NCBI GenBank assembly: GCA_041853585.1 | Contig: JBGZSM010000089.1 | Coordinates: 1-64,000 of the forward strand | DNA length: 64,000 bases | Reading direction: 5' to 3' | Source: JAUNKE01 sp041853585 | GTDB taxonomy: Bacteria; Bacillota; Clostridia; Peptostreptococcales; Filifactoraceae | In this document: piece by piece, positions 8,058 to 15,921 of the stretch | Numbering within the stretch: the stretch's first letter is position 1 | Layout: every line of letters begins with the position of its first letter | Program-made: the position numbers and the translations under genes | Notes under the pieces: model-generated | Databases searched by the model: none | Seen by the model: only the letters and a program-made list of their open reading frames with translations | Told to the model about the DNA's origin: nothing

Positions 8058-9288
8058 GGTTGAATTGCTCGCACCGGCGGGAGATTTGGAGAAATTAAAA
8101 GCGGCAATAGTGTACGGTGCGGATGCAGTCTATGTTGGCGGAGAAAGTTTCGGAATGAGAACGGCGGCAAAGAATTTTACACCCGATGAGATGAAAGAGG
8201 GCGTGGAGTTTTGCCATTCACGAGGGAAAAAAATCTATGTGACGCTCAATATCATTCCACATAATGATGATTTTGAAGGTTTGGAAACCTATCTTAAATT
8301 TTTGGATGAAATCGGAGTGGATGCGGTCATCGTGGCGGACCCCGGCGTGCTGATGATGGTGAAGGAGCATATTCCGAATATGGAAATCCATTTGAGCACC
8401 CAAGCCAACAATACGAATTTTTACAGCGCTAAATTCTGGTATGATCAAGGAGTCAAACGAATCGTTACGGCGCGTGAGCTATCTTTTGATGAAATTAAAA
8501 AGTTTCGGGAGGCGATTCCGGAAGATATGCATATCGAATCTTTTGTGCATGGAGCGATGTGTATTTCATACTCCGGAAGATGCCTGCTCAGCAATTATAT
8601 GACGGGACGCGATGCGAATCGAGGTTCCTGCGCACATCCGTGCCGATGGAAATATTCTCTGGTCGAAGAAAAAAGACCCGGCGAATACTTCCCGATTGAA
8701 GAGGATGAGAGCGGCACTTATATCTTCAACTCAAAAGATTTGTGCATGATCGATTCCATCAAGGAAATTATTGAATCGGGCATCGACAGTCTGAAAATCG
8801 AAGGGCGCGTCAAGACGGCATACTATGTAGCGACCGTCGTGCGAGCATATCGCTTGGCTTTGGACAGCTATTATGAAGACCCCGAGAACTATGTTTTTGA
8901 CCCGGAGCTTTTGGAAGAACTGAAAAAAGCGAGCTACCGAGATTTTACATCGGGCTTCTACAAGGACAAGCCGGACAGCGATTCTCAAAATTACGGATCG
9001 AGCTCTTATATTCGTAATTATGATTTTATCGGCGTTGTCGTAGCGCAAAAGGAAAATTTGGTTCAGGTTGAAATTCGAAACCGTATATTCTTAAACGATG
9101 AAGTGGAAGTCATCGCGCCAAATCTGAAAAAGACGGCTTATACGAGAGTCTCGGAAATGTATAATGAACAGATGGAACCGGTGGAGGTCGCTCCGAGACC
9201 GAAGGAATTGATTTGGATGAATTTGGGCGAGACCTTTATGCCGGACGCTATTATTCGTAAAAAATCGGAAAAGGAGGCATTATGTTAA
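8050..9288 (+). CDS. trhP2: U32 family protein, TrhP2/YrrO-like tRNA hydroxylation protein
   Basis: This 412-residue U32 protein carries the signature ESFVHGAMCISYSGRCLLS followed by GSCAHPCRWKY, giving the four cysteines expected to hold an iron-sulfur cluster. The family was named as peptidases. Genetic work on TrhP in E. coli and YrrN/YrrO in B. subtilis showed a role in prephenate-dependent hydroxylation of tRNA uridine 34. The size (YrrO is ~420 residues) and the adjoining trmR-like gene support that role here. No second YrrN-like partner lies next to it. AAAGGAA precedes the ATG, which overlaps trmR by 8 bp. Confidence 0.82.
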   Translation: MNKVELLAPAGDLEKLKAAIVYGADAVYVGGESFGMRTAAKNFTPDEMKEGVEFCHSRGKKIYVTLNIIPHNDDFEGLETYLKFLDEIGVDAVIVADPGVLMMVKEHIPNMEIHLSTQANNTNFYSAKFWYDQGVKRIVTARELSFDEIKKFREAIPEDMHIESFVHGAMCISYSGRCLLSNYMTGRDANRGSCAHPCRWKYSLVEEKRPGEYFPIEEDESGTYIFNSKDLCMIDSIKEIIESGIDSLKIEGRVKTAYYVATVVRAYRLALDSYYEDPENYVFDPELLEELKKASYRDFTSGFYKDKPDSDSQNYGSSSYIRNYDFIGVVVAQKENLVQVEIRNRIFLNDEVEVIAPNLKKTAYTRVSEMYNEQMEPVEVAPRPKELIWMNLGETFMPDAIIRKKSEKEALC

Positions 9289-9974
9289 TTGGAATTATCG
9301 GTGCCATGCAAAAAGAAGTGGAAGCGCTGAAATTACAGATGGTTATCCACGAGGAATTGTATAAGGCGAAAATGCACTTTGTCAAAGGACTTTTGTACGA
9401 CAAAGAAGTAGTGGTGGTTGTGTCGGGCGTCGGCAAAGTCAATGCGGCGATTTGCACACAGATTTTGATTGATAATTTTGAAGTCGATGTGGTCATCAAT
9501 GTAGGCGTTGCCGGCGGAGTCAGTGAAGATACCAAGCCGGGCGATGTCGTCATCGGAACTTCGCTCATTCAGCATGATTTCGATACGACGATGTTCGGCG
9601 ACCGATTGGGACAAATCGCCAATATGGATGTGTTCGACTTCAAAAGCGATATGAATTTGGTAAATCTTGCCAAGCAGGCGAAACTGAAAGAGGGGATTTC
9701 GATTTTGGAAGGCGTCATTGTGACGGGCGACCAATTTATCAATTCACCGGAAAAAGTGAAATTCTTGGTCGATACCTTCGATGCCAAAGCGACGGAAATG
9801 GAAGGCGCAAGTATCGCACATACCGCATATCTCAACAACAAGCCTTTTGTCGTCATTCGCTCCATCTCCGACAATGCGAGCACCGGAGCGACGGTGGAAT
9901 TTGAAGAATTCGTGCCGTTGGCGGTGGATAATTCCATTCAAATTCTCAAAGCGCTGATTACCGGTTTGAAATAA
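9282..9974 (+). CDS. mtnN: 5'-methylthioadenosine/S-adenosylhomocysteine nucleosidase
   Basis: This 230-residue MTA/SAH nucleosidase splits adenine from S-adenosylhomocysteine and methylthioadenosine, removing the product that inhibits methyltransferases. Family marks are MLIGIIGAMQKEVEAL at the start, VSGVGKVNAA, NVGVAGG, and ATEMEGASIAH with the catalytic and substrate-binding MEGA segment. It has a strong AAGGAGG site and overlaps the U32 gene by 7 bp. It therefore appears to be the last gene of the run that begins at uvrA, and a natural partner of the TrmR-like methyltransferase. Confidence 0.96.
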   Translation: MLIGIIGAMQKEVEALKLQMVIHEELYKAKMHFVKGLLYDKEVVVVVSGVGKVNAAICTQILIDNFEVDVVINVGVAGGVSEDTKPGDVVIGTSLIQHDFDTTMFGDRLGQIANMDVFDFKSDMNLVNLAKQAKLKEGISILEGVIVTGDQFINSPEKVKFLVDTFDAKATEMEGASIAHTAYLNNKPFVVIRSISDNASTGATVEFEEFVPLAVDNSIQILKALITGLK

Positions 9975-10004
9975 AATTTGAAATCGAGGGTTTTATAAAG
10001 AACA

Positions 10005-10238
10005 ATGAACAAAACCATCCAAGCTTTTCGAAATGATATTTCGAATTCCGACAAAATAAAGCAAAAGCTTTTGGAAAATATCAAGACAAAAGGTAATAAG
10101 GAATTTGTGCTCAATACGGTTGAGCTGTCTTTTGATTTTTCGAATGAAAATGTAGAAATCGGCTACTATCGAATAGACGAACAATATCCCGTTGTGAATA
10201 TCGGTTTTGAAGAATTGAAAAAAATAATAGCCGAATAA
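10005..10238 (+). CDS. Small protein of unknown function, 77 residues
   Basis: I do not recognise this 77-residue soluble protein. It is lysine-, asparagine- and glutamate-rich, with a helical first half (MNKTIQAFRNDISNSDKIK) and a segment ELSFDFSNENVEIGYYRID that looks like beta strands. The ATG lies 30 bp after mtnN behind a weak AAAG site. It is followed by a clear terminator. Its last ~67 bp and the terminator recur in degenerate form at 11842-11962, which shows the locus took part in a duplication around an AT-rich insert. Confidence 0.6.
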   Translation: MNKTIQAFRNDISNSDKIKQKLLENIKTKGNKEFVLNTVELSFDFSNENVEIGYYRIDEQYPVVNIGFEELKKIIAE

Positions 10239-10253
10239 TATCGCTTCAAAGAG

Positions 10254-10290
10254 GGCGTTGCAGAATAAGTTGTTCTGTTACGCCTTTTTG
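10254..10290 (+). terminator. Rho-independent terminator after the 77-residue gene
   Basis: A 12-bp stem (GGCGTTGCAGAA at 10254 with TTCTGTTACGCC ending at 10284, one mismatch and one G-T pair) is followed by a T run. A related terminator stands at 11921-11962 in the duplicated copy. Confidence 0.85.
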
Positions 10291-10649
10291 TTTTATTCTT
10301 GCAATTTAAGCTCTATACACAAAATATATGATAAGAAACCTGTGGTTCGCTACTATATTTTGTTTGAGAACTGTGTTTTTCGACAGCCCAAAAGTCAAGA
10401 CCACCAGATAAGCCTGCGGTCTTGATTAGTTATAATCCGGGGCAATTGTTGAATGATTTTTTATTCAGTCTGCAGTTTTTTCATTAAAAAATCTGATGTG
10501 ATTTATGTGCTAATTGCATAAAATGTGAAAAATAAGTAAAAAAACAAATATGTATTAAATTGTTAATCTTGAGATGATATATTGTTAAAAATGAAAAAGT
10601 ACTTTTCATGAATTGTTTTTTAATTTTGTGAGAACGCTAGGAGGAAGTT
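10291..10649. other. Gene-free 360 bp with two perfect inverted repeats
   Basis: No gene is seen. Two hairpin-forming elements stand out. ACAAAATATA (10319-10328) pairs perfectly with TATATTTTGT (10354-10363) and encloses AACC-TGT-GGTT, giving a nested hairpin. TCAAGACC (10395-10402) pairs perfectly with GGTCTTGA (10418-10425). From about 10440 the DNA is very AT-rich and leads to the strong AGGAGG site of the next gene. Any promoter for that gene must lie here, but I could not fix it. Confidence 0.5.
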
Positions 10650-11375
10650 ATGATTCGAACAAAAAAAATGTTAAGTTGTATTGTTGCTATTCTAATGGTA
10701 ACATCATTACTATCTTATAACAATGCTAATGCAGAAAATAATTATTTCTATGGAGAGTCCGGGAGGATTACTTGGGAAGAATCCGGGACACATTATGAAA
10801 TTGTCCAAGAGGTAAATGGAGAATATGAAACTACAACTTTATATGTAAATGGAAAAGAGGATGCACATTTTATTTACAATAGAAAAGAGGGAACTTTATT
10901 TTCCTCTGAAACAAACCAAAAATTAATCCTGGACGCGGATTTTGATAAGGAATATAGAATTAGTGTCAATATGGATGAGGTAGAACGCTTTTCCAACAGA
11001 GGTGATGGAACAAAGGAGAATCCTTATGTATTTTGTTCTCCAAAAGGTTCTTCAAGAAGAAATGATGGAAGAATATCTTATTCTGAAATAGTGAATATGG
11101 TTGGAAGTTCTATATCAGTTGCTAAAATCACAGCTGCTTTAATAGCTTATTTTGGATTGGGTTCCGCTACGGGCTTAGAGATTATTAGGAGAGCAGCCAA
11201 AACAGTATTTGCAGTTTTGACCACATCACATGTAGGTTCTGTATTGCATAAAAAAGGGATTATTATCAAAACTAGAATTACTTGTAGTTTACTAAACTAC
11301 AAAGATCCAGCTTGGGGAGATGATATTTGGTTCTGGGGGGAACGGGTATCTATTATAGGGTATTCTACATTTTAG
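10650..11375 (+). CDS. Secreted protein of unknown function, possible bacteriocin-like product
   Basis: This 241-residue protein has a clear Sec signal peptide: a basic start (MIRTKKM), a hydrophobic core, and a cleavage site near NANA-EN at residue ~33. The mature part is polar up to residue ~145. It then has a hydrophobic, alanine- and glycine-rich segment (AKITAALIAYFGLGSATG) and a basic, aromatic C-terminus. That layout recalls large secreted bacteriocins, but I recognise no family. An AGGAGG site sits just before the ATG. AGA and other A/T-ending codons predominate, unlike the CGA- and GCG-using neighbours, which suggests acquired DNA. It lies within the duplicated-tail insert and is followed by a small membrane gene. 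Confidence 0.6.
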   Translation: MIRTKKMLSCIVAILMVTSLLSYNNANAENNYFYGESGRITWEESGTHYEIVQEVNGEYETTTLYVNGKEDAHFIYNRKEGTLFSSETNQKLILDADFDKEYRISVNMDEVERFSNRGDGTKENPYVFCSPKGSSRRNDGRISYSEIVNMVGSSISVAKITAALIAYFGLGSATGLEIIRRAAKTVFAVLTTSHVGSVLHKKGIIIKTRITCSLLNYKDPAWGDDIWFWGERVSIIGYSTF

Positions 11376-11595
11376 TTCTTCATATTGTGATATATTCATT
11401 GTATTTATAAGTGATTTTTTTGTCGGGAATTAAGAGTTAGAGTTTTCTTGAAGAATCTGTTATCCGATTCAAATATTGTAAGGTTCAAATCGTGATGTAT
11501 CACAACGCAGAAGCGCTTAAAGAATAGATGAAAAATTATAAGTGCCGTTTTGAATGAATTTTAGTAAAAGAATGATTGATATATAGGAGGAAATT

Positions 11596-11787
11596 ATGAA
11601 AGAATTGTTCTTTAAAATATATAACAATCATTATATTATGATTCCCTTTTGCTCGATAATTATGATTCGTTATATCATTAAGTTTGTAAAAAACAGAAGA
11701 GAGAAGAAGTCTTGTAATGAGGATGATTTGGACTGCATTTGGATTACACTTGTATGTGCCTTCAATATTATTTCGCGAATAATCTAA
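11596..11787 (+). CDS. Small membrane protein, possible immunity protein
   Basis: This 63-residue protein has two hydrophobic segments (residues ~11-29, YNNHYIMIPFCSIIMIRY, and ~47-62) joined by a highly charged loop RREKKSCNEDD. A near-perfect TAGGAGGAAATT site precedes the ATG, which supports real translation. It has no recognised family. It follows the secreted 241-residue protein by 220 bp inside the same AT-rich insert. The pair looks like a secreted effector with a membrane immunity protein, but that is inference from context alone. Confidence 0.5.
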   Translation: MKELFFKIYNNHYIMIPFCSIIMIRYIIKFVKNRREKKSCNEDDLDCIWITLVCAFNIISRII

Positions 11788-11841
11788 CCTTGAAAAAAGA
11801 ATAGAATAAGAGATATAACGATGTCAGTATTTTTTCAATGT

Positions 11842-11908
11842 AATAGACGAACAATCCTGATGTCAATATAGCTTTTGAAGAATTGAAAAAAATAATAGCC
11901 GAATAATA
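11842..11908 (+). pseudogene. Degenerate duplicate of the 3' end of the 77-residue gene
   Basis: Bases 11842-11855 match 10172-10185 exactly (14 bp) and 11873-11908 match 10205-10240 exactly (36 bp, ending at the same stop codon). Between them the copies differ, and this copy is 2 bp shorter, so the frame is broken. The fragment has no start. It is a remnant of the 10005-10238 gene that now marks the far side of the insert. Confidence 0.85.
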
Positions 11909-11920
11909 ACTTCGACTCAT

Positions 11921-11962
11921 AGAGCTGTTGCAGAACAAAATGATTCTGTAACAGCTCTTTTG
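11921..11962 (+). terminator. Rho-independent terminator, diverged copy of the one at 10254
   Basis: A 15-bp stem (AGAGCTGTTGCAGAA with TTCTGTAACAGCTCT, one G-T pair) is followed by TTTTG. It stands in the same place relative to the duplicated gene tail as the terminator at 10254-10290. The stem bases differ between copies but pairing is kept. Confidence 0.85.
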
Positions 11963-11990
11963 CTTGAGTAAAAGATTTTACTTTTATCTG

Positions 11991-12018
11991 TTGACATCGT
12001 GTTTTTAAGTTGTAAAAT
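11991..12018 (+). promoter_or_regulatory. Sigma-A-type promoter for the surface protein gene
   Basis: A consensus TTGACA (11991-11996) is followed after 16 bp by TAAAAT (12013-12018). It lies 140 bp upstream of the ATG at 12158. The leader contains a coding-like fragment in another frame (ending ...KSQGYAE) without a start, probably debris. Confidence 0.6.
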
Positions 12019-12157
12019 TAAATCAGAAAGAAGTTTTTTAGAATCAACTTTTATTTGCGGAAGGAGATTGTCGTGATAAGTTCGACATACAGTTGAAAAG
12101 CCAAGGTTATGCTGAATGAAGGAAATGTAGATTTAAAAATGAAGAAGGAGAAGCAGA

Positions 12158-13081
12158 ATGAAAAAGAAACTGAGAGTGATTCTGACTTGTGTAACGGTTT
12201 GCCTATTAGTTACAACAAGCGGATTTGATTCCGACCCCTATGAAGATCCGTCGTTGGATTTTAATACACTATACGAGAATATTACTCCACATTATTTCGT
12301 TGAAAAGGCAAAAAAGAAAGTGCCGGTCTATTTGCGAATCGACAAATACTATATTCTTTTTGCAAAACCGAAAGGGCCGTATCTCAACGAGCACGGAAGA
12401 TTGATGGTACCGTTGAAAATGCTCGACGATTTGATGGGTGAAAAGGTAACGCATACGGATGGAGAAAACCAAGGAACGGTTGGAATACTGAATGCAACCA
12501 TCCGATTTACAGTAGGAAGTGATACCATTGATGTAAACGGCGAGGGAAAAAATATCTCTGCAAAACCGACTTTGGTAGCGGGAAAGATGATGATACCGCT
12601 AAAAAGCGCGTTGGACAATACGGATATCGAATACAAATATGATGCGAAATACAATCAGATTCACATTACGGACATACGAGCGAAAGGTGAAAAGTTTTTT
12701 AGTAATCTGGAAGTAGATAGGTATGTATCGCCCGATGAGAATGCCATCAAAATTCTCTACTATATCCCTTCTGTCGGTACTGATGAAGAAAAGGAATATA
12801 ACCAATATAAATTAGAAATTTATGGAAGAAATATGACCCCTAATCCGATTGATAAGAAAAGTGGAGAAGTTCGGGTTTTCGAAATATATAAACAAAATTT
12901 CAAAGGAAGTATCAGCTATGAAACGGATGATAGCGGAAATTACACTAAGCCGGGAACGCCGTATAGTGCGCTGAATTCATATGAAACGAAAAAACTGATT
13001 CAAATAAGTCGTAGGAGCGTAAATGAGGAGTATATCTTTATGACGGCGAGATTGAATCCTTTTTTGAACTCAAGAAGATAG
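12158..13081 (+). CDS. Secreted protein with copper amine oxidase N-terminal-like domain
   Basis: This 307-residue exported protein starts with a Sec signal (MKKKLRVILTCVTVCLLVTTSG). Residues ~65-175 match the copper-amine-oxidase N-terminal (stalk) domain pattern common in clostridial surface proteins: a strand reading YYILFAKPKGP, then GRLMVPLKMLDDLMG, a central beta part, and the repeat-like KMMIPLKSALD with YDAKYNQIHITD. The domain is a wall or matrix module and has no oxidase activity. The C-terminal third is of unknown type. AAGGAG precedes the ATG. A consensus promoter is upstream and a terminator follows, so it is a single-gene unit. Confidence 0.75.
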   Translation: MKKKLRVILTCVTVCLLVTTSGFDSDPYEDPSLDFNTLYENITPHYFVEKAKKKVPVYLRIDKYYILFAKPKGPYLNEHGRLMVPLKMLDDLMGEKVTHTDGENQGTVGILNATIRFTVGSDTIDVNGEGKNISAKPTLVAGKMMIPLKSALDNTDIEYKYDAKYNQIHITDIRAKGEKFFSNLEVDRYVSPDENAIKILYYIPSVGTDEEKEYNQYKLEIYGRNMTPNPIDKKSGEVRVFEIYKQNFKGSISYETDDSGNYTKPGTPYSALNSYETKKLIQISRRSVNEEYIFMTARLNPFLNSRR

Positions 13082-13110
13082 CTGGCCGGAAAAAGCAAAA
13101 AAACAATAAA

Positions 13111-13138
13111 CCCCTTTCGTGTGAGAGGGGTTTTGTTT
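13111..13138. terminator. Terminator between convergent genes
   Basis: CCCCT (13111) pairs with AGGGG (ending 13130), followed by TTTTGTTT. On the other strand the stem is followed by TTTATTGTTTTTTT, so it may also end corA transcription. Confidence 0.75.
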
Positions 13139-13200
13139 GGTAAAATTATTTTAGATGAGGCTCAATAGTTTTTTCGATTTATAAGGCTTTCACTTTGAAT

Positions 13201-14142
13201 TTAAAGCAACCTTTTCTTAAACATATAGTAGCCGACGGATAGGGTAAGCACGACGATGACGCCCATCATCACCAAGAATCCGTAAGGCTCATTTGCAAAA
13301 GGCACCCGCACATTCATTCCCATAATTCCGGCAACAATGTTTGGAATCGCCAAAATAATCGTGATGGATGCCAAAAATTTCATCACGATGTTCAAATTGT
13401 TCGAGATGATGGAGCCGACAACGCCCATAATCCCGTTGAGAATGTTGCTGTAGGTCTCAGACATTTCAATCGCCTGCTTATTCTCGATGATGACATCTTC
13501 CAGTAAATCTTTGTCATCGGCATATTGTTTGATGCTGTCGAGACGCATCATTTTTTCAAATACGATTTCGTTCGACTTCAGCGATGTCGTGAAGTAAACC
13601 AGCGATTTTTCAAGAGACAACAGCTCGAGCAATTCTTCATTTTTCATGGATTTGTGCAGTTCTTTTTGAATACCTTCGCTGATTCTGTCAATCTGTTTCA
13701 GATAGAACAGATAGTAGGTCGCATTTTTATACATGATTTGCAAAATCATTCTCGTTTTTTTCTCGGTGTGGAAACCTTTGACCCGCATTTTTGTAAAGTC
13801 GGTCAGCGGTTTGATTTCGCTTGTCGAAACGGTGATGATGGCGTCTTCGGCAATGATGATGCCGAGCGGTATCGTTCCGTAGATTCGGCCGCCTTTGTTT
13901 ACGCCGTCTTCATAAGGATAGGGCACATCGATGATGAACAAGGTGCTCTCATCTTCGACATCGATACGAGGACTTTCTTCTTCGTCCAGCGCCGCTTTGA
14001 GCTGACTTTCATCCACATTGTATCGCAATCGGACGGTGGCAAGCTCATTTTGCGTCGGATTGGTCAGATTTATCCAAACGCCGCTTTCCAAATCGACGAT
14101 TTCTTTGGTTACATCATTGATAGTCTTATATACTTTAATCAT
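13201..14142 (-). CDS. corA: CorA family magnesium/cobalt transporter
   Basis: This 313-residue CorA-type channel imports Mg2+ (and Co2+). The large N-terminal cytoplasmic part is followed by two membrane helices at the C-terminus. The loop between them carries the diagnostic GMN (GIMGMNVRVPFANEP), and the protein ends in the basic tail FKKRLL. The start at 14142 (MIKVYKTINDV) is chosen because it fits the family. A start at 14169 would add nine residues and has no better ribosome site. It is divergent from a CNNM/CorC-type gene also linked to Mg2+ transport. Confidence 0.93.
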   Translation of the reverse strand: MIKVYKTINDVTKEIVDLESGVWINLTNPTQNELATVRLRYNVDESQLKAALDEEESPRIDVEDESTLFIIDVPYPYEDGVNKGGRIYGTIPLGIIIAEDAIITVSTSEIKPLTDFTKMRVKGFHTEKKTRMILQIMYKNATYYLFYLKQIDRISEGIQKELHKSMKNEELLELLSLEKSLVYFTTSLKSNEIVFEKMMRLDSIKQYADDKDLLEDVIIENKQAIEMSETYSNILNGIMGVVGSIISNNLNIVMKFLASITIILAIPNIVAGIMGMNVRVPFANEPYGFLVMMGVIVVLTLSVGYYMFKKRLL

Positions 14143-14250
14143 AAAATTTTTCCATTCTTCCCATGTCAATTCATTTCTTCATCATTATATCAATTCGGCA
14201 GGATTTTTTCAATTTATTATCCCTAAATTCTTTCTATAAAAATAAAATAA

Positions 14251-14259
14251 TGGTATAAT
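14251..14259 (+). promoter_or_regulatory. Extended -10 promoter for the CNNM gene
   Basis: TG-G-TATAAT at 14251-14259 lies 30 bp upstream of the ATG at 14289, in the gap between divergent genes. The -35 region is poor (TTTCTA), as is common with extended -10 elements. Confidence 0.55.
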
Positions 14260-14288
14260 AGAGCCAAATATGAAAGTATGAGGAGAAA

Positions 14289-15554
14289 ATGGGAACTTAT
14301 ATTGCGATTGAAATAATTGTTTTGGTGGTGCTGATTTTGCTATCGGGATTTTTTTCCGCATCGGAGACGGCGCTGATGTCTTTAAGTAAAATTCGGCTCA
14401 AGCACATGGTCGAGTCGAATGTAAAAAATGCGAATAAAATTGAAGAATTGTTGGATAGACCGGACAAGATGCTGGGCTCCATTCTGCTCGGCAATAATGC
14501 GGTGAATATCGCTGCGACTTCGGTTGCGACGGCATTGGTTATTTTGCTCTTTCCAAACGGACGCGGTGGGGTTGCCTTTGTTACGGCGATAATGACGGTG
14601 TTGATTTTGGTTTTCGGCGAGATTACGCCGAAGAGTTTGGCGGTGGAATATACCGAAAAGATTTCACTCTTCGTTGCGAGACCGATTTTGTTTTTGTCGA
14701 AATTGTTTTCGCCGCTCATCTTCCTTTTGACGAAGATAACGGCTTTCATCATCCGCCTTTTCGGTGGCGAGGTCAATGTCAAAAAACCTTTTATCACGAC
14801 GGAAGAACTGAGAACCTTGGTGGATGTTTCCAGTCAGGAAGGAATTTTGGAGCATGATGAAAAGGAGATGATTTATAATATTTTTGAATTCAGCGATTTG
14901 CGAATCAAAGATGTTATGGTGCAGCGAATGGATATGCTTTCAGTGCCCATCGACGCTACTTATTCCGAAGTCATCGAGATGTTCAACTCGAAAAAATTCT
15001 CGCGTCTGCCGGTCTATGACGACACGATTGACAACATCGTCGGAATTTTATATTCCAAAGACCTGTTCTTTAAAGATGTGACGGACGGTATTTCTCCGGA
15101 AGAGTTTTCGGTCAAAGATTATATGCGCGAGCCGTTCAACACCTTTGAATTTATAAAAATCAACGACTTCTTCAAGCAGATGCAAGGCAATCGAAACCAT
15201 CTTGCCATCGTATTGGATGAGTATGGCGGAGTTGCCGGTTTGGTGACGATGGAGGATATCGTGGAAAGTATTTTCGGCGAAATCAATGATGAATTTGACG
15301 AAATTGCCGATTCGGATGTCGAAGTGGTCAAAGAGGATGAGTATATCGTCAACGGAAATATCCGATTGGATGAGCTCAATGAGCTGATTAACACGAATTT
15401 TGAATCCGAAGAATTTGAATCCTTCGGCGGTTTCATTATCGGTCTGCTCGGACGATTGCCGAAGTCGGGCGAAATTATTCATTACAGTTCCTATCAATTC
15501 GTTGTGGAGAATGTCGAAAAAAATCGTATCAACAAGGTTCGAATTTTCACCTGA
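14289..15554 (+). CDS. CNNM/CorC-type hemolysin family transporter (DUF21-CBS-CorC_HlyC)
   Basis: This 421-residue membrane protein has the architecture of bacterial CNNM/CorC (YhdP/MpfA-like) proteins, linked to Mg2+ efflux. An N-terminal DUF21 transmembrane domain (residues ~1-185) carries SGFFSASETALMSL and LLGNNAVNIAATSVAT. A CBS pair follows (~205-325, with VMVQRMDMLSVPID and VLDEYGGVAGLVTMEDI). The C-terminal CorC_HlyC domain ends the protein (ESFGGFIIGLLGRLPKSGE). GGAG precedes the ATG. The name hemolysin is historical. Divergent corA suggests paired influx and efflux control of Mg2+. Confidence 0.9.
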   Translation: MGTYIAIEIIVLVVLILLSGFFSASETALMSLSKIRLKHMVESNVKNANKIEELLDRPDKMLGSILLGNNAVNIAATSVATALVILLFPNGRGGVAFVTAIMTVLILVFGEITPKSLAVEYTEKISLFVARPILFLSKLFSPLIFLLTKITAFIIRLFGGEVNVKKPFITTEELRTLVDVSSQEGILEHDEKEMIYNIFEFSDLRIKDVMVQRMDMLSVPIDATYSEVIEMFNSKKFSRLPVYDDTIDNIVGILYSKDLFFKDVTDGISPEEFSVKDYMREPFNTFEFIKINDFFKQMQGNRNHLAIVLDEYGGVAGLVTMEDIVESIFGEINDEFDEIADSDVEVVKEDEYIVNGNIRLDELNELINTNFESEEFESFGGFIIGLLGRLPKSGEIIHYSSYQFVVENVEKNRINKVRIFT

Positions 15555-15563
15555 TGAATCGAT

Positions 15564-15733
15564 ATGATGATAATTTTTTATGACAAAGCGACGGAAATTG
15601 ACGGTGAGTTGGAAAAATGAAAGCCGCCGTGAGCGAATGGTAACACGAAAGTGCTCAGATCAAAGCGGATGGCAAAAAGTCAAACTATGGATTGGACTTG
15701 AAGCGTTCAACAAGAATTCTTGAAGTAAAATAA
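15564..15733 (+). pseudogene. Possible decayed small gene between CNNM and GIY-YIG genes
   Basis: The region 15555-15921 has no intact gene. An ATG at 15564 opens MMIIFYDKATEIDGELEK and stops at 15618. A second frame one base over (from 15617, MKAAVSEW) stops at 15641, then reads on as HESAQIKADGKKSNYGLDL and ends at 15733. Codon choice resembles real genes here, so a frameshifted and interrupted ~55-residue gene is plausible. No family is recognised and the call is tentative. Confidence 0.3.
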
Positions 15734-15921
15734 CAAAACAAAAAATGATAAATTGTGTAGCTTCCTATTATATAGCTCTATAATAAGTCGATTTGTTTTT
15801 GAATCATTTTATCCGGATAAAATTTTCGCTTGAGAAATTTTATATCGCTGATTCTGAAAACGGATTGCGCTGCTCGGCGAAGGGAAGCTGCAAAAAAAAG
15901 AGCAACAAGCTTTGTAAAACT

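Noticed and set aside
12026..12157. Short leader peptide before the surface protein gene
   Set aside because: A GGAAGGAG near 12060 is followed only by a GTG with six more codons and by a start-less fragment. There is no run of regulatory codons and no attenuator hairpin.
13525..14226. Long open frame of 233 codons on the plus strand across corA
   Set aside because: It is antisense to corA, rich in Phe, His and Arg as shadow frames are in this genome, has no ribosome site, and matches no family. corA itself is unmistakable.
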